Source: PGYR01 sp034670025
GTDB taxonomy: Bacteria > Bacteroidota > Ignavibacteria > Kapaibacteriales > UBA2268
Direction of reading: 5' to 3'
Assembly: GCA_034670025.1 (NCBI GenBank)
Contig: JAXMOE010000001.1
Location: 124,001 to 188,000 of the forward strand
DNA: 64,000 nt
Position numbers and translations under genes: made by a program. Positions 36,661 to 44,645 of this stretch are shown here, piece after piece; within the stretch, counting starts at the first letter, position 1; each line of letters begins with the position of its first letter. The notes under the pieces were generated by a model that saw only the letters and a program-made list of their open reading frames with translations, made no database searches and was not told the DNA's origin.

Positions 36661-37449
36661 ATGGACAAAACATTAAGAACAGCAGCCACAGGACTCTCAG
36701 CACAACAAAAGTTTGTTGAGATAATCTCCAATAATATAGCCAACGTAAACACTACTGGTTTCAAAAAAACTAGACCAGAGTTTCAGGATTTACTCTATGA
36801 AACACTTAAGCCAGCAGGCAACAGTGCCAGAATAGGAGTAGAACCACTGAATGAAGTTCAGATTGGTAGTGGTACTCAGCTGGCAGCGACAAAAAAGCAA
36901 TTCACTCAAGGTGACATAACAGAAACTGGCAATAAGTTAGATATGGCTATTGTTGGCGATGGTTTTTTTGTTATCCAAAAACCAAACAACACTCAAGCAT
37001 TTACTCGAGACGGTTCATTCAAAATGGATAAGAATGGCAGCTTAGTCAACACTCAAGGTTACTATTTGGATCCAGGTTTTCAAATCCCACCAGATGCGGT
37101 AGAAGTACAAATAAGTCGTGATGGTGTAGTTGGTGTGTATTCGGAAGGAAGTACAGAGTTAGAAACTTTAGGTCAAATTGAGTTAGCTCGATTTGTAAAC
37201 CCAGCAGGGCTTAGAGCAATAGGCGATAATTTATTCGAAGAAACTCCTGCTTCTGGAGATGCAATATTCTATCAACCAGGTACAAACAACACTGGCGAGA
37301 TATACCAAAGTCACTTAGAAAGCTCCAATGTTGATGTAGTTGTAGAAATGGTAGATATGATTACCGCACAAAGAGCTTATGAGCTGAATTCCAAGTCAGT
37401 TAGAACGGCTGATGAAATATTGAACACAGCAGTAAATTTGAAAAGATAA
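36661..37449 (+). CDS. flgG: Flagellar distal rod protein FlgG
   Basis: 262 residues, the usual FlgG length. Signatures: RTAATGLSAQQKFVEIISNN, IANVNTTGFKKTRPEFQDLL (FlgG-specific RPEFQDLLY), QFTQGDITETGNKLDMAIVG, GDGFFVIQ, and the C-terminal LESSNVDVVVEMVDMITAQR and AYELNSKSV. It forms the distal rod passing through the P and L rings. One base separates it from flgA. Confidence 0.96.
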   Translation: MDKTLRTAATGLSAQQKFVEIISNNIANVNTTGFKKTRPEFQDLLYETLKPAGNSARIGVEPLNEVQIGSGTQLAATKKQFTQGDITETGNKLDMAIVGDGFFVIQKPNNTQAFTRDGSFKMDKNGSLVNTQGYYLDPGFQIPPDAVEVQISRDGVVGVYSEGSTELETLGQIELARFVNPAGLRAIGDNLFEETPASGDAIFYQPGTNNTGEIYQSHLESSNVDVVVEMVDMITAQRAYELNSKSVRTADEILNTAVNLKR

Positions 37450-38118
37450 ATGAAATCAATACTATACATATCGCTTTTTGTTTGCTTTGCTGCCTCGCTT
37501 ATGTCTGCTACATTCTCTGCAGATAGAGTAAAAGAGGCATGCAGTATGTATATAATGAATAAGAATACGACTAATTATAATGTCAAATTCAAAGCTGAAT
37601 TTACAGATATTGAGCTTGAAGGCAATGATATAAAAGCTGTGTTTGATGATGATTACTCTATGTATAACACGGCTGTTAAGTTAGATTTTGTGACTGGTGA
37701 TAATATTGTTAAATCTGTTGTTTACGAATATGAGCTAACAAAATCAATATTAGTATATAAGGCAAAAGAATACATTCCTGCTAATACGAAGATAGAAAAC
37801 TCAATGGTACAACAAATATCTAAAGAAGTTTCCTTAGACAATATTGAAGATTACAATATCCAAATAGGATATATAACAGCTAAGCCAGTTTATAACTTAC
37901 AAGAATTAACTAATAACAATGTATTGCCAGACGTAACCGTGAAAAGAGGAGAAGAAGTAGTAGTAATTGCTTCATCTGGAGCTGTCACAATAAGAGGAAT
38001 TGCAACGGCACTGCAAGACGGCAGAGTTGGTGAAAAAATTAGAGTTAAACGAAATGACAGCAAAAAAATTCTGAATGGAAAAATAAATGAATCAGGTGAA
38101 CTGGTTCTAGGTGAATAG
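37450..38118 (+). CDS. flgA: Flagellar P-ring chaperone FlgA
   Basis: 222 residues with a signal peptide (MKSILYISLFVCFAASLMSA). The C-terminal part holds the SAF/FlgA domain: YIPANTKIENSMVQQ, ELTNNNVLPDVTVKRGEEV, VTIRGIATALQDGRVGEKIRV, and the closing NDSKKILNGKINESGEL. FlgA helps FlgI assemble into the P ring in the periplasm. It abuts flgG and flgH with no gap. Family match good, N-terminal half divergent as usual. Confidence 0.9.
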   Translation: MKSILYISLFVCFAASLMSATFSADRVKEACSMYIMNKNTTNYNVKFKAEFTDIELEGNDIKAVFDDDYSMYNTAVKLDFVTGDNIVKSVVYEYELTKSILVYKAKEYIPANTKIENSMVQQISKEVSLDNIEDYNIQIGYITAKPVYNLQELTNNNVLPDVTVKRGEEVVVIASSGAVTIRGIATALQDGRVGEKIRVKRNDSKKILNGKINESGELVLGE

Positions 38119-38685
38119 ATGAGATACATTCTTATAATATTAATAATTGCAACATCGCTACCAATGAGTGCTCAGTTTGTTCAAAACAGCTCGAACTCAT
38201 TGTTCTCTGACTTCAAAGCATTCCGAAAAGGGGATGCAATTACTGTATTGATAGTTGAAGATACCAAAGCTGGTAATTCTGCTTCTACTGATAATGGAAG
38301 GGAGTCATCTGTTGGTGGATCATTTGGTTTCAATACTGGCTCAGGAAACACATCAGGTGAGGCAAGTTTAGGGACAGGCACTGATTTCAAAGGGAACGGT
38401 AACACATCGAGAAGTGAAAGCATTCGCTCTAAGTTGAGTGCAAGAGTAATTGAACTGGAAGAGAATGGAAACCTAATAATAGAAGGAAAAAGAACGACTA
38501 AGGTCAATGGTGAAACACAGTACGTTACTATAAAAGGAGTAGTTAGACCAGTTGATGTAAGACCGGACAACTCTGTTTATTCTTACAGTATATTAGATTT
38601 GACTTTACTAATTGACGGAGATGGTTCAGTTTCAGAATACCAAGAACCAGGGCTAATTACAAAGATTCTAAGGATGTTATTTTAA
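38119..38685 (+). CDS. flgH: Flagellar L-ring protein FlgH, without lipobox
   Basis: 188 residues, shorter than the 232 of E. coli. The family core is clear: KAFRKGDAITVLIVEDTKAG, SIRSKLSARVIELEENGNLI, IEGKRTTKVNGETQYVTIKG, VVRPVDVRPDNSVYSYSI. FlgH forms the bushing in the outer membrane. In E. coli it is a lipoprotein; here the signal (MRYILIILIIATSLPMSAQ) has no Cys, so it looks like a signal-peptidase-I substrate. Gap-free neighbours flgA and flgI. Confidence 0.94.
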   Translation: MRYILIILIIATSLPMSAQFVQNSSNSLFSDFKAFRKGDAITVLIVEDTKAGNSASTDNGRESSVGGSFGFNTGSGNTSGEASLGTGTDFKGNGNTSRSESIRSKLSARVIELEENGNLIIEGKRTTKVNGETQYVTIKGVVRPVDVRPDNSVYSYSILDLTLLIDGDGSVSEYQEPGLITKILRMLF

Positions 38686-38686
38686 T

Positions 38687-39790
38687 ATGAAATTGAAAGT
38701 AATACATATATTAATTCTATTTATATCTGCTTCTATGCTGCTAAGTGCTGCAAGAGTTAAAGATATTGCAAATATAGAAGGCGTTAGCGGAGTCCAAGTT
38801 ATTGGCTATGGACTTGTTGTTGGTTTGAACCAAACTGGTGACAATAGATTAGTTTCTTATACTAATCAATCTGTAATTAATATGCTGAAAAGATTTGGAC
38901 TAACAGTAGATAGAAGAAACAATGGTACGAGAAATATTGCTGCCGTAATGGTAACTGCTACAGTGCCTCCATTTTTGAAAAAGGGCTCACAGGTTGATAT
39001 AGTAGTTTCTGCTATGGGTGATGCAACTTCTCTGCAAGGCGGAACACTTTTGATGACTCCACTATCAAGAGCAGACGGAAGTATTGTTGGTAATGCACAA
39101 GGGCCACTATCTGTAGGTGGGTATGATGTTCGTGCATTTGGTTCAAGAATTTCGAAGAATTTTGTTACTACTGGTCGTGTTCCAAATGGTTTGATTTTGC
39201 AGAAAGAAGTAGAAAATAGCTTAGCTGATGCTTCATCTATGAGAGTTATCCTTAGAATACCAGATTTTAGTGTGGCAAACAAGGTTGCCGAAGCAATCAA
39301 TGCGTCTGATGGATTGGATGGTGCCGCTACCTTAGAAGATGGAGCTACAATCAATGTAGATTTATCGAGTATGTCCAAAAGAAATGAGCAATTAATTAAA
39401 ATAGCTCAAATCGAAGGACTGACAGTAGATATGGAAGCTTCATCGAAAGTGGTTATTAATGAAAGAACAGGTACTATAGTAATTGGTGGAAATGTAGAAT
39501 TGTTGCCATCAGTAATTGCACACGGTGGATTGGACATAACTATCCAGCGACAAGTGATTGTACCACAACCAGCACCGTTTACAATTTTTCCTCCACGCTA
39601 CGCAGAAACTGCAGTAATAGAAAGTGAGGAAGAGATAAACCAAGCACGAGCGTTGGAAGTACAGAACCCAACAGTAGCTGGAATAGCAGAATCGCTAAAC
39701 TTACTTCAAGTAAAACCAAGAGATTTGATTGCTATATTCCAAGCACTCAAGGAAGCTGGTTCACTACAAGGGGAGTTGGTAATACAATGA
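38687..39790 (+). CDS. flgI: Flagellar P-ring protein FlgI
   Basis: 367 residues, normal length, with signal peptide (LFISASMLLSA). Core motifs: RVKDIANIEGVSGVQVIGYG, LVVGLNQTGD, NIAAVMVTATVPPFLKKGSQ, DIVVSAMGDATSLQGGTLLM, RTGTIVIGGNV and ALKEAGSLQGELVIQ at the C-terminus. It builds the P ring around the rod in the peptidoglycan layer. It overlaps flgJ by 4 bases. Confidence 0.97.
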   Translation: MKLKVIHILILFISASMLLSAARVKDIANIEGVSGVQVIGYGLVVGLNQTGDNRLVSYTNQSVINMLKRFGLTVDRRNNGTRNIAAVMVTATVPPFLKKGSQVDIVVSAMGDATSLQGGTLLMTPLSRADGSIVGNAQGPLSVGGYDVRAFGSRISKNFVTTGRVPNGLILQKEVENSLADASSMRVILRIPDFSVANKVAEAINASDGLDGAATLEDGATINVDLSSMSKRNEQLIKIAQIEGLTVDMEASSKVVINERTGTIVIGGNVELLPSVIAHGGLDITIQRQVIVPQPAPFTIFPPRYAETAVIESEEEINQARALEVQNPTVAGIAESLNLLQVKPRDLIAIFQALKEAGSLQGELVIQ

Positions 39791-40608
39791 GTATAGAAAG
39801 TTTAAATATATCGCAAACAAGCCAGTTAGCTCAAAAGTCGAAACTTGCCAAAAAAATGAAGGCATTTGACAATTTTGAGATTAATGATAAATCGAATATT
39901 TCTGATTCGCAGAAAGCACAGATTGAACAAGCTTCACGTGGCTTTGAGTCAATATTTGTAAATATGATGCTCAAAGAAATGAAGAGTGCTATGTTGGAAG
40001 AGAAAGATGACAATGGTTTTGGTGGCAATACTTTGCAAGAATTAGCCCAACTGAATCTTTCCGATAATATCTCGAAGCAAGGAGAGGGTATTGGGATTGC
40101 TAAGATGATGTATAAGCAAATGACTGGCGAAAATCTGCCAAACAGGACTATTCGCAATAGTGTAAGCCCAGAAATAAAGCCAGTGTCTTTTGATAAAATT
40201 AGCAACATAGCTGATAGAATTTCTGAGTATGATGAGATAATTAACTCAGCTTCCCAAGAATATGGCATTCCGACTAGCTTGATAAAGTCAGTAATTGCTG
40301 CCGAGTCCGCTGGCAATTCTAATGCTGTTTCGCCAGTTGGGGCAAAGGGACTTATGCAGTTGATGGACGGCACAGCCAGCGATTTGGGTGTAGCCAATTC
40401 ATTTAGCCCAGACGAAAATATTAAAGGTGGCACAAACTATCTGAATCAGATGTTAAATCAATTTGATGGTTCTTTAGAGTTAGCTTTGGCTGCTTATAAT
40501 GCTGGGCCAGGGAACGTACAAAAATATAATGGTATTCCACCATTTGAAGAAACTCAAAAATATGTAAGCAAAGTGCTGTCGTACAATGCTACATTAGGAG
40601 AAAAATAA
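39787..40608 (+). CDS. flgJ: FlgJ-type fusion: rod-binding domain plus lytic transglycosylase
   Basis: 273 residues. Residues about 40-112 are the rod-binding (FlgJ N-terminal) domain: ASRGFESIFVNMMLKEMKSA, LAQLNLSDNISKQGEGIGIA. A linker leads to an SLT lytic transglycosylase domain (about 150-270): PTSLIKSVIAAESAGNSNAV with catalytic Glu173, PVGAKGLMQLM, and LALAAYNAGPGNV. It should cap the growing rod and open the peptidoglycan. Proteobacterial FlgJ has an unrelated glucosaminidase (GH73) in this place, so this is a different domain pairing for the same job. No signal peptide is seen, consistent with flagellar export. Confidence 0.92.
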   Translation: MSIESLNISQTSQLAQKSKLAKKMKAFDNFEINDKSNISDSQKAQIEQASRGFESIFVNMMLKEMKSAMLEEKDDNGFGGNTLQELAQLNLSDNISKQGEGIGIAKMMYKQMTGENLPNRTIRNSVSPEIKPVSFDKISNIADRISEYDEIINSASQEYGIPTSLIKSVIAAESAGNSNAVSPVGAKGLMQLMDGTASDLGVANSFSPDENIKGGTNYLNQMLNQFDGSLELALAAYNAGPGNVQKYNGIPPFEETQKYVSKVLSYNATLGEK

Positions 40609-40609
40609 T

Positions 40610-41050
40610 ATGGATGAGAAGTTTATAGATTTCTTGAAAAGAGAAAAAGAGCTTTCTGAAAAACTGCTTATGTTGTCAAATAGATTACGTGAAGCACTGA
40701 TGTCTCAGAGACAAGACTTAGTAGAAAAGATAACTACTGACCAGCACACAATCACTGCCAAATTGAAAGAAATGGAAGAACGCAGATTGCGATACTTGGT
40801 GTCAAAGCTGTCAATAAGCAGAGTAGATGCTACTCAGTTGAAGCTTTCTGAGATCGAGCAAACAATGGAAGGCGAGAACAAGATTGAGCTAAGAAGAATC
40901 AGAATAGCTATGAAGAAAATTGTAGCTGAATTGCAAGAAGCTAACACTACTAATAGGTTGCTATCGAACAGAGCAAAGAATAGTGTAAACAATATAATTT
41001 CAATTCTGAATAGCCAAAATGGCAGAAAAGTATGTGACGTTAAGGTATAA
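40610..41050 (+). CDS. FlgN-like export chaperone
   Basis: 146 residues, all helical with heptad-like spacing: DEKFIDFLKREKELSEKLLM, HTITAKLKEMEERRLRYLVS, IRIAMKKIVAELQEANTTNR, LLSNRAKNSVNNIISILNSQ. This length, composition and place directly before flgK and flgL fit FlgN, the chaperone for those two junction proteins. Sequence conservation in FlgN is low, so the call rests mostly on context. Confidence 0.78.
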   Translation: MDEKFIDFLKREKELSEKLLMLSNRLREALMSQRQDLVEKITTDQHTITAKLKEMEERRLRYLVSKLSISRVDATQLKLSEIEQTMEGENKIELRRIRIAMKKIVAELQEANTTNRLLSNRAKNSVNNIISILNSQNGRKVCDVKV

Positions 41051-41053
41051 CCG

Positions 41054-42493
41054 ATGGGATTTTCAACTTTAGAGATAGGAAAAACTTCGCTTCTAGCCCA
41101 AAGATATGGGTTAGAGGTTACTTCCAACAATATTTCGAATGCCAACACTGAAGGGTATTCTAGAAAAAGAGCTGATTTGTCAACAGCCCAATCACGCTAT
41201 TCTGCTGGTAACTTTGTTGGTACTGGAGTAATTGCAGATCAGTTGAAATCGTTCAGAGAAGAGTTTTTCGATAAAGAAATTAGAAATTCAATTACCCGAA
41301 ATGCTGGCTATGAGTCAGACCAAACTATACTAAAGAAAGTAGAAGGGATAATGGGTGAGCCATCTGAAAATGGATTGAATAACCTTATTTCCGACTTTTT
41401 CATTAGTTGGGATCAACTCGCTAATAATCCAGACAATACTGGTTACAGACAAAAAGTAATATCTGACGCCACTCAGATGACCGATAAGTTTCACCAACTT
41501 GCAGAAGGATTCGATGAAGCAAGATTGGATGTGCTGGAACAAGCAAAAGATGGAGTAGATGATGTTAATTCAATTGCCAAAAAACTTGCTAATATTAATT
41601 CCAGAATAGTTGACAGCCACAGCTCAGCCAGTGAAGGCGATTTGAATATGGCAGACGAAAGAGAGTTGGCAATAGAAGATTTAGCTGAATACGGCAAAGT
41701 GAATGTTCACCACAATGATGATGGAACAGTTAATGTCCATCTGAATGGAATTAACTTAGTGACTGGCAAATCTCTCAATCAAATAAAATTGGTAGAAACC
41801 ACGAACAGCACTACAAATGAAAGAACTATTTCGCTTTATACTACCGACAATCAAGGGAATTTGCTCAATAGAGTTAACCCCGGAGCAGGTAAGTTAGAAA
41901 ATCAAATGAAGCACTATAATGAGACTTTGGACAAAGATGATACGAGCGGAAATTTCTCCGTAGCAAAATCTGTTCACGAGTTAGCTAAAGAAATAGCTGC
42001 CAATGTAAATATGGCTGCTGTAAGTGGGTTTGGACTCAATGATACTGGTGCAGTTCCTCCAGGAAGATCATTCTTCGTTCCTTATCCGACTGATGCAGAT
42101 GCAAGTACTATAAGATTAAACACTCTGATTACTAGTGATTCAGACAATATTCCTTTGTCATCGGTAGCAGGCGAAAGTGGGAATAATCAGATTGCTCTAC
42201 AAATATCTGCATTGGCTGATGATATTAATTTCATCAATAACAGAACACCAGGTGAGTTCTATTCTGATATTATTGCGAAAGCCGGTAATATGCTTAATGA
42301 TTCACAGATTGGATTAAAAAATAGCACTATGGTGTTAGACCAGATGAAGAATCAACGAGACACCGTGATTGGCGTTAACTTAGATGAAGAAGCTGTTAAC
42401 CTGATTAAGTTCCAAAGGAGCTTCGAAGCGGCATCGAGAGTAGTGAATTTGGCAGATGAAGTATTGGGAACAATTGTAAATTTGGGTAGATAA
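41054..42493 (+). CDS. flgK: Flagellar hook-filament junction protein FlgK (HAP1)
   Basis: 479 residues. N-terminal helices: FSTLEIGKTSLLAQRYGLEV, TSNNISNANTEGYSRKRADL. Next are the typical FFDKEIRN and FFISWDQLANNPDNTGYRQK. The C-terminus has GVNLDEEAVNLIKFQRSFEA and ASRVVNLADEVLGTIVNLGR. Shorter than the Salmonella protein (553), the difference being in the variable middle. It joins hook to filament. Three bases after flgN-like and three before flgL. Confidence 0.95.
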   Translation: MGFSTLEIGKTSLLAQRYGLEVTSNNISNANTEGYSRKRADLSTAQSRYSAGNFVGTGVIADQLKSFREEFFDKEIRNSITRNAGYESDQTILKKVEGIMGEPSENGLNNLISDFFISWDQLANNPDNTGYRQKVISDATQMTDKFHQLAEGFDEARLDVLEQAKDGVDDVNSIAKKLANINSRIVDSHSSASEGDLNMADERELAIEDLAEYGKVNVHHNDDGTVNVHLNGINLVTGKSLNQIKLVETTNSTTNERTISLYTTDNQGNLLNRVNPGAGKLENQMKHYNETLDKDDTSGNFSVAKSVHELAKEIAANVNMAAVSGFGLNDTGAVPPGRSFFVPYPTDADASTIRLNTLITSDSDNIPLSSVAGESGNNQIALQISALADDINFINNRTPGEFYSDIIAKAGNMLNDSQIGLKNSTMVLDQMKNQRDTVIGVNLDEEAVNLIKFQRSFEAASRVVNLADEVLGTIVNLGR

Positions 42494-42495
42494 TT

Positions 42496-43491
42496 ATGAG
42501 AGTAAGTACAAATTCCATATATCGCGACTATAGTAGAAATCTGAATGATTCACAGTTCAAAGTGAATGCTGAAAATTTGCGTATTTCTTCTGGAAAGAAA
42601 AATCTGAGTATTGCCGATAATACTTCTGATGTAATTGACGCAGACAAATTCCGTAATCAGATTAGTAAGAACGAATCTTATTTAGAAATAATAAAAAGCA
42701 ATACGGATAGATTACAACAAACTGACACTACTCTACAATCTATTTCAGATAAATTGCAAGAAGTTAGAAGCTTTGTTGTAGATGTTTCAAAGACGAGTAC
42801 TGGATATAATCACTTTGCCATAGCACAGTCAATCAAAGGAGCATTGGAAGATATAGTTTCACTGGCAAATTCGGATAATAATGGTGATTATCTTTTCTCC
42901 GGGACAATGACCTCACCACAGAATATACAAGATGCCAACCCTGGGATGAACAATATGCCTTTTGAGATAGAGCAAGGCCCAGCTACTCCAACAAATCCAT
43001 CGGGTTTGTCGGTTGTGTTCAAAGGGAATAACGAAAAGGTTAATGTTAACATATCTAAGACTGCATCAGAAGAAGTAAACACTACTGCCGAAGAGCTATT
43101 CGGTCCAGGTGGGGTAGAAGTACTACAAAAGATAATAGATGTATATAATGTAGTTGCTTACGACAGCAGCGGCAACCAAAGACCAGCACGGACATTGCTG
43201 AATGCACAAGAACTAGGCGAGCTAAATACATTGCAAAAAGACGTAGCTGACAGATATGACGAAATGAACATCATGGCATCAGTGAATGGAGCTAAGATAA
43301 ATAGATTAGACAGCACTTTGGACTTCTTAGAGTATGAAAATCTCCGCTTAGACGAGTACCGCTCTGCAAAAGAAGATACAGACATAGCCGAAGCCGCTAT
43401 GAACCTAAAAAGAGAAGAGAATGTCCTACAATTTGCACTTCAAGTTGGCAGTAGAATCAACCAACTGAACCTGTTTCAGTTTTTGAGTTAG
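42496..43491 (+). CDS. flgL: Flagellar hook-filament junction protein FlgL (HAP3)
   Basis: 331 residues with flagellin-like ends: MRVSTNSIYRDYSRNLNDSQ, LRISSGKKNLSIADNTSDVI at the start and AKEDTDIAEAAMNLKREENV, LQFALQVGSRINQLNLFQFL at the end. The middle has DNNGDYLFSGTMT, typical of FlgL. It ends the operon; no terminator hairpin is visible in the 81 bases that follow, so transcription may run on or end by Rho. Confidence 0.94.
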   Translation: MRVSTNSIYRDYSRNLNDSQFKVNAENLRISSGKKNLSIADNTSDVIDADKFRNQISKNESYLEIIKSNTDRLQQTDTTLQSISDKLQEVRSFVVDVSKTSTGYNHFAIAQSIKGALEDIVSLANSDNNGDYLFSGTMTSPQNIQDANPGMNNMPFEIEQGPATPTNPSGLSVVFKGNNEKVNVNISKTASEEVNTTAEELFGPGGVEVLQKIIDVYNVVAYDSSGNQRPARTLLNAQELGELNTLQKDVADRYDEMNIMASVNGAKINRLDSTLDFLEYENLRLDEYRSAKEDTDIAEAAMNLKREENVLQFALQVGSRINQLNLFQFLS

Positions 43492-43572
43492 GGTGAGATT
43501 TAAGTTCGTTGAATGTGGTTGAAATGATTTGTTGACTGGTGAAGCTTGTCACGTCTTTAGCGTGGGTGTTTG

Positions 43573-44118
43573 TTAAAGATTTTCTAATTCATATTTGTCT
43601 GGTTCACCCATTTCAAAATATCTAAATCGTTCGAATATTTTATTATTTACATCACAGTTTAAAATATTGATGAAACCACTATCTTTAAAGCCTTTAATTA
43701 ACCTTTTAATGGCAAGTTCATAATTTTTTTGACGGTCATTACTGAACTTTGATGTGAGTGTACTTATTGCTCCATCTGTAGTAAATTCCCATTGGTTGTT
43801 TTTCTTTATTCCATGGACATTTGTAATATGTGTATACTTGTTATAAAATTTAATTACAAAAATATAACACTTATCTTTGCTACTATTTATTATTATTGGT
43901 CCAATATCACTTTTAGTAGTATCAACAAAGCCACTTCTTTCTTCTGAATGCCAAATCCTCATAGTCTTTAAAAATTCTTTTTCAACTAATTTAGACTCTT
44001 TTGTGTTCCGTCTTTCCATCAAAGTTTCGTAAACACAATCTTTATTAATCAAATAAATGACAAATATTACTGATAGAATTGAAACTATAAAAATTATAAA
44101 CTTCTTTTTATTATTCAT
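43573..44118 (-). CDS. Orphan membrane-anchored protein of unknown function
   Basis: 181 residues, not recognised. An N-terminal transmembrane or signal-anchor segment (KKFIIFIVSILSVIFVIYLI) is followed by a charged domain with WHSEERSGFVDTTKS, IIINSSKDKCYIFVIKFYNK and a late FKDSGFINILNCDVN. Codon use looks even more A+T-rich than in the flanking genes and the gene stands alone, convergent to flgL, in a region full of inverted repeats. It may be a recent insertion. The coding call rests on length, start and anchor only. Confidence 0.6.
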   Translation of the reverse strand: MNNKKKFIIFIVSILSVIFVIYLINKDCVYETLMERRNTKESKLVEKEFLKTMRIWHSEERSGFVDTTKSDIGPIIINSSKDKCYIFVIKFYNKYTHITNVHGIKKNNQWEFTTDGAISTLTSKFSNDRQKNYELAIKRLIKGFKDSGFINILNCDVNNKIFERFRYFEMGEPDKYELENL

Positions 44119-44399
44119 TATATAAACTCTTCATAATTAATGTTATGAATACTAACACCCCGTCTCACTACGTGAGGCACCCACGCCAAGTGCCTGGCAA
44201 GCCAGTCTTTAAAAAGAGGGGAATATCGATAACAATACTATTCCAAAGTTCAAAATAAGAATTAATTCCCCTACTAACAAAAATGGACTCTTCACTACGT
44301 TCAGAGTGACAGTTTAGCATTATTAGAACTTTATAAACTTCACAATATACAAATAAATATTCTTATAATTATATAAATTGCTGAACTTAGGTGGTTGTG
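44119..44399. repeat. Gene-free stretch with clustered short inverted repeats
   Basis: No gene is visible. Visible structures are CTCAC-tac-GTGAG (44164-44176), CTGGC-aa-GCCAG (44194-44205), GGGGAAT at 44218-44224 facing ATTCCCC at 44265-44271, and TCACT at 44292-44296 facing AGTGA at 44305-44309. The nonamer TCACTACGT occurs twice (44166-44174 and 44292-44300). CACCCACGC at 44178-44186 is the reverse complement of GCGTGGGTG at 43560-43568 on the other side of the orphan gene. This looks like remnants of REP/MITE-like elements, but no complete element can be drawn. Confidence 0.5.
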
Positions 44400-44421
44400 A
44401 CAAGGGAACAAGTTCCCTTGT
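44400..44421. repeat. Perfect 10-base palindrome with 2-base loop
   Basis: ACAAGGGAAC (44400-44409) pairs perfectly with GTTCCCTTGT (44412-44421) around AA. There is no T run on either side, so it is not a standard terminator. It lies just beyond the tRNA-Leu terminator and could be a protein-binding site or part of the neighbouring repeat cluster. Confidence 0.6.
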
Positions 44422-44438
44422 TGATGAAGAAACAGCAC

Positions 44439-44478
44439 AAAAAAAAAGCAGAATCTGATTTTACTCAAATTCTGCTTT
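44439..44478 (-). terminator. Intrinsic terminator of tRNA-Leu
   Basis: A 10-base stem (AAAGCAGAAT at 44445-44454 with ATTCTGCTTT at 44469-44478) is followed on the minus strand by a run of eight or more T. It lies 8 bases past the 3' end of the tRNA, as expected for a single-tRNA transcript. Confidence 0.88.
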
Positions 44479-44486
44479 AATTATCG

Positions 44487-44570
44487 TACGGACGGAGAGA
44501 CTCGAACTCTCACAGGCTTAAGCCCACTAGATCCTAAATCTAGCGCGTCTACCAATTCCGCCACATCCGC
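44487..44570 (-). tRNA. tRNA-Leu, anticodon UAG
   Basis: The minus strand folds as a class II tRNA of 84 nt: acceptor GCGGATG with CGTCCGT (ending in a G-U pair), D arm containing AATTGGTAGACGCG, anticodon arm CTAGA-TTTAGGA-TCTAG with anticodon TAG, a long variable arm (TGGGCTTAAGCCTG) as in Leu tRNAs, and T arm GAGAG-TTCGAGT-CTCTC. The discriminator is A, as required for leucine. CCA is not encoded. It reads CUN codons. Confidence 0.96.
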
Positions 44571-44584
44571 ATTGAAATAGGATA

Positions 44585-44592
44585 CAAATTTA
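44585..44592 (-). promoter_or_regulatory. Candidate TAnnTTTG promoter for tRNA-Leu
   Basis: TAAATTTG on the minus strand ends 14 bases before the 5' end of the tRNA, so transcription would start a few bases upstream of the mature tRNA. Because the tRNA 5' end is fixed, this is the best-placed example of the motif in the window. Confidence 0.55.
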
Positions 44593-44645
44593 TAACATTT
44601 CATATAAACTAAAAAATAAATTTTAAAGTTTTCTAAATTGCACTT

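Noticed and set aside
40023..40037. Second sigma-54-like motif TGGCAATACTTTGCA inside flgJ
   Set aside because: Only 9 bases separate GG and GC instead of 10, and it lies in the middle of a coding region without a gene start behind it.
39831..40433. Long minus-strand open frame of 200 codons antisense to flgJ
   Set aside because: It mirrors the codon use of flgJ, is Ser/Leu/Ile-rich in the way antisense frames of A+T-rich genes are, and has no promoter or known motif. Similar antisense frames over flgH and flgI were dropped for the same reason.
43492..44645. CRISPR array or attachment-site pair near tRNA-Leu
   Set aside because: The repeats are short, unequal and unevenly spaced, and no copy of the tRNA 3' end or integrase gene was seen.
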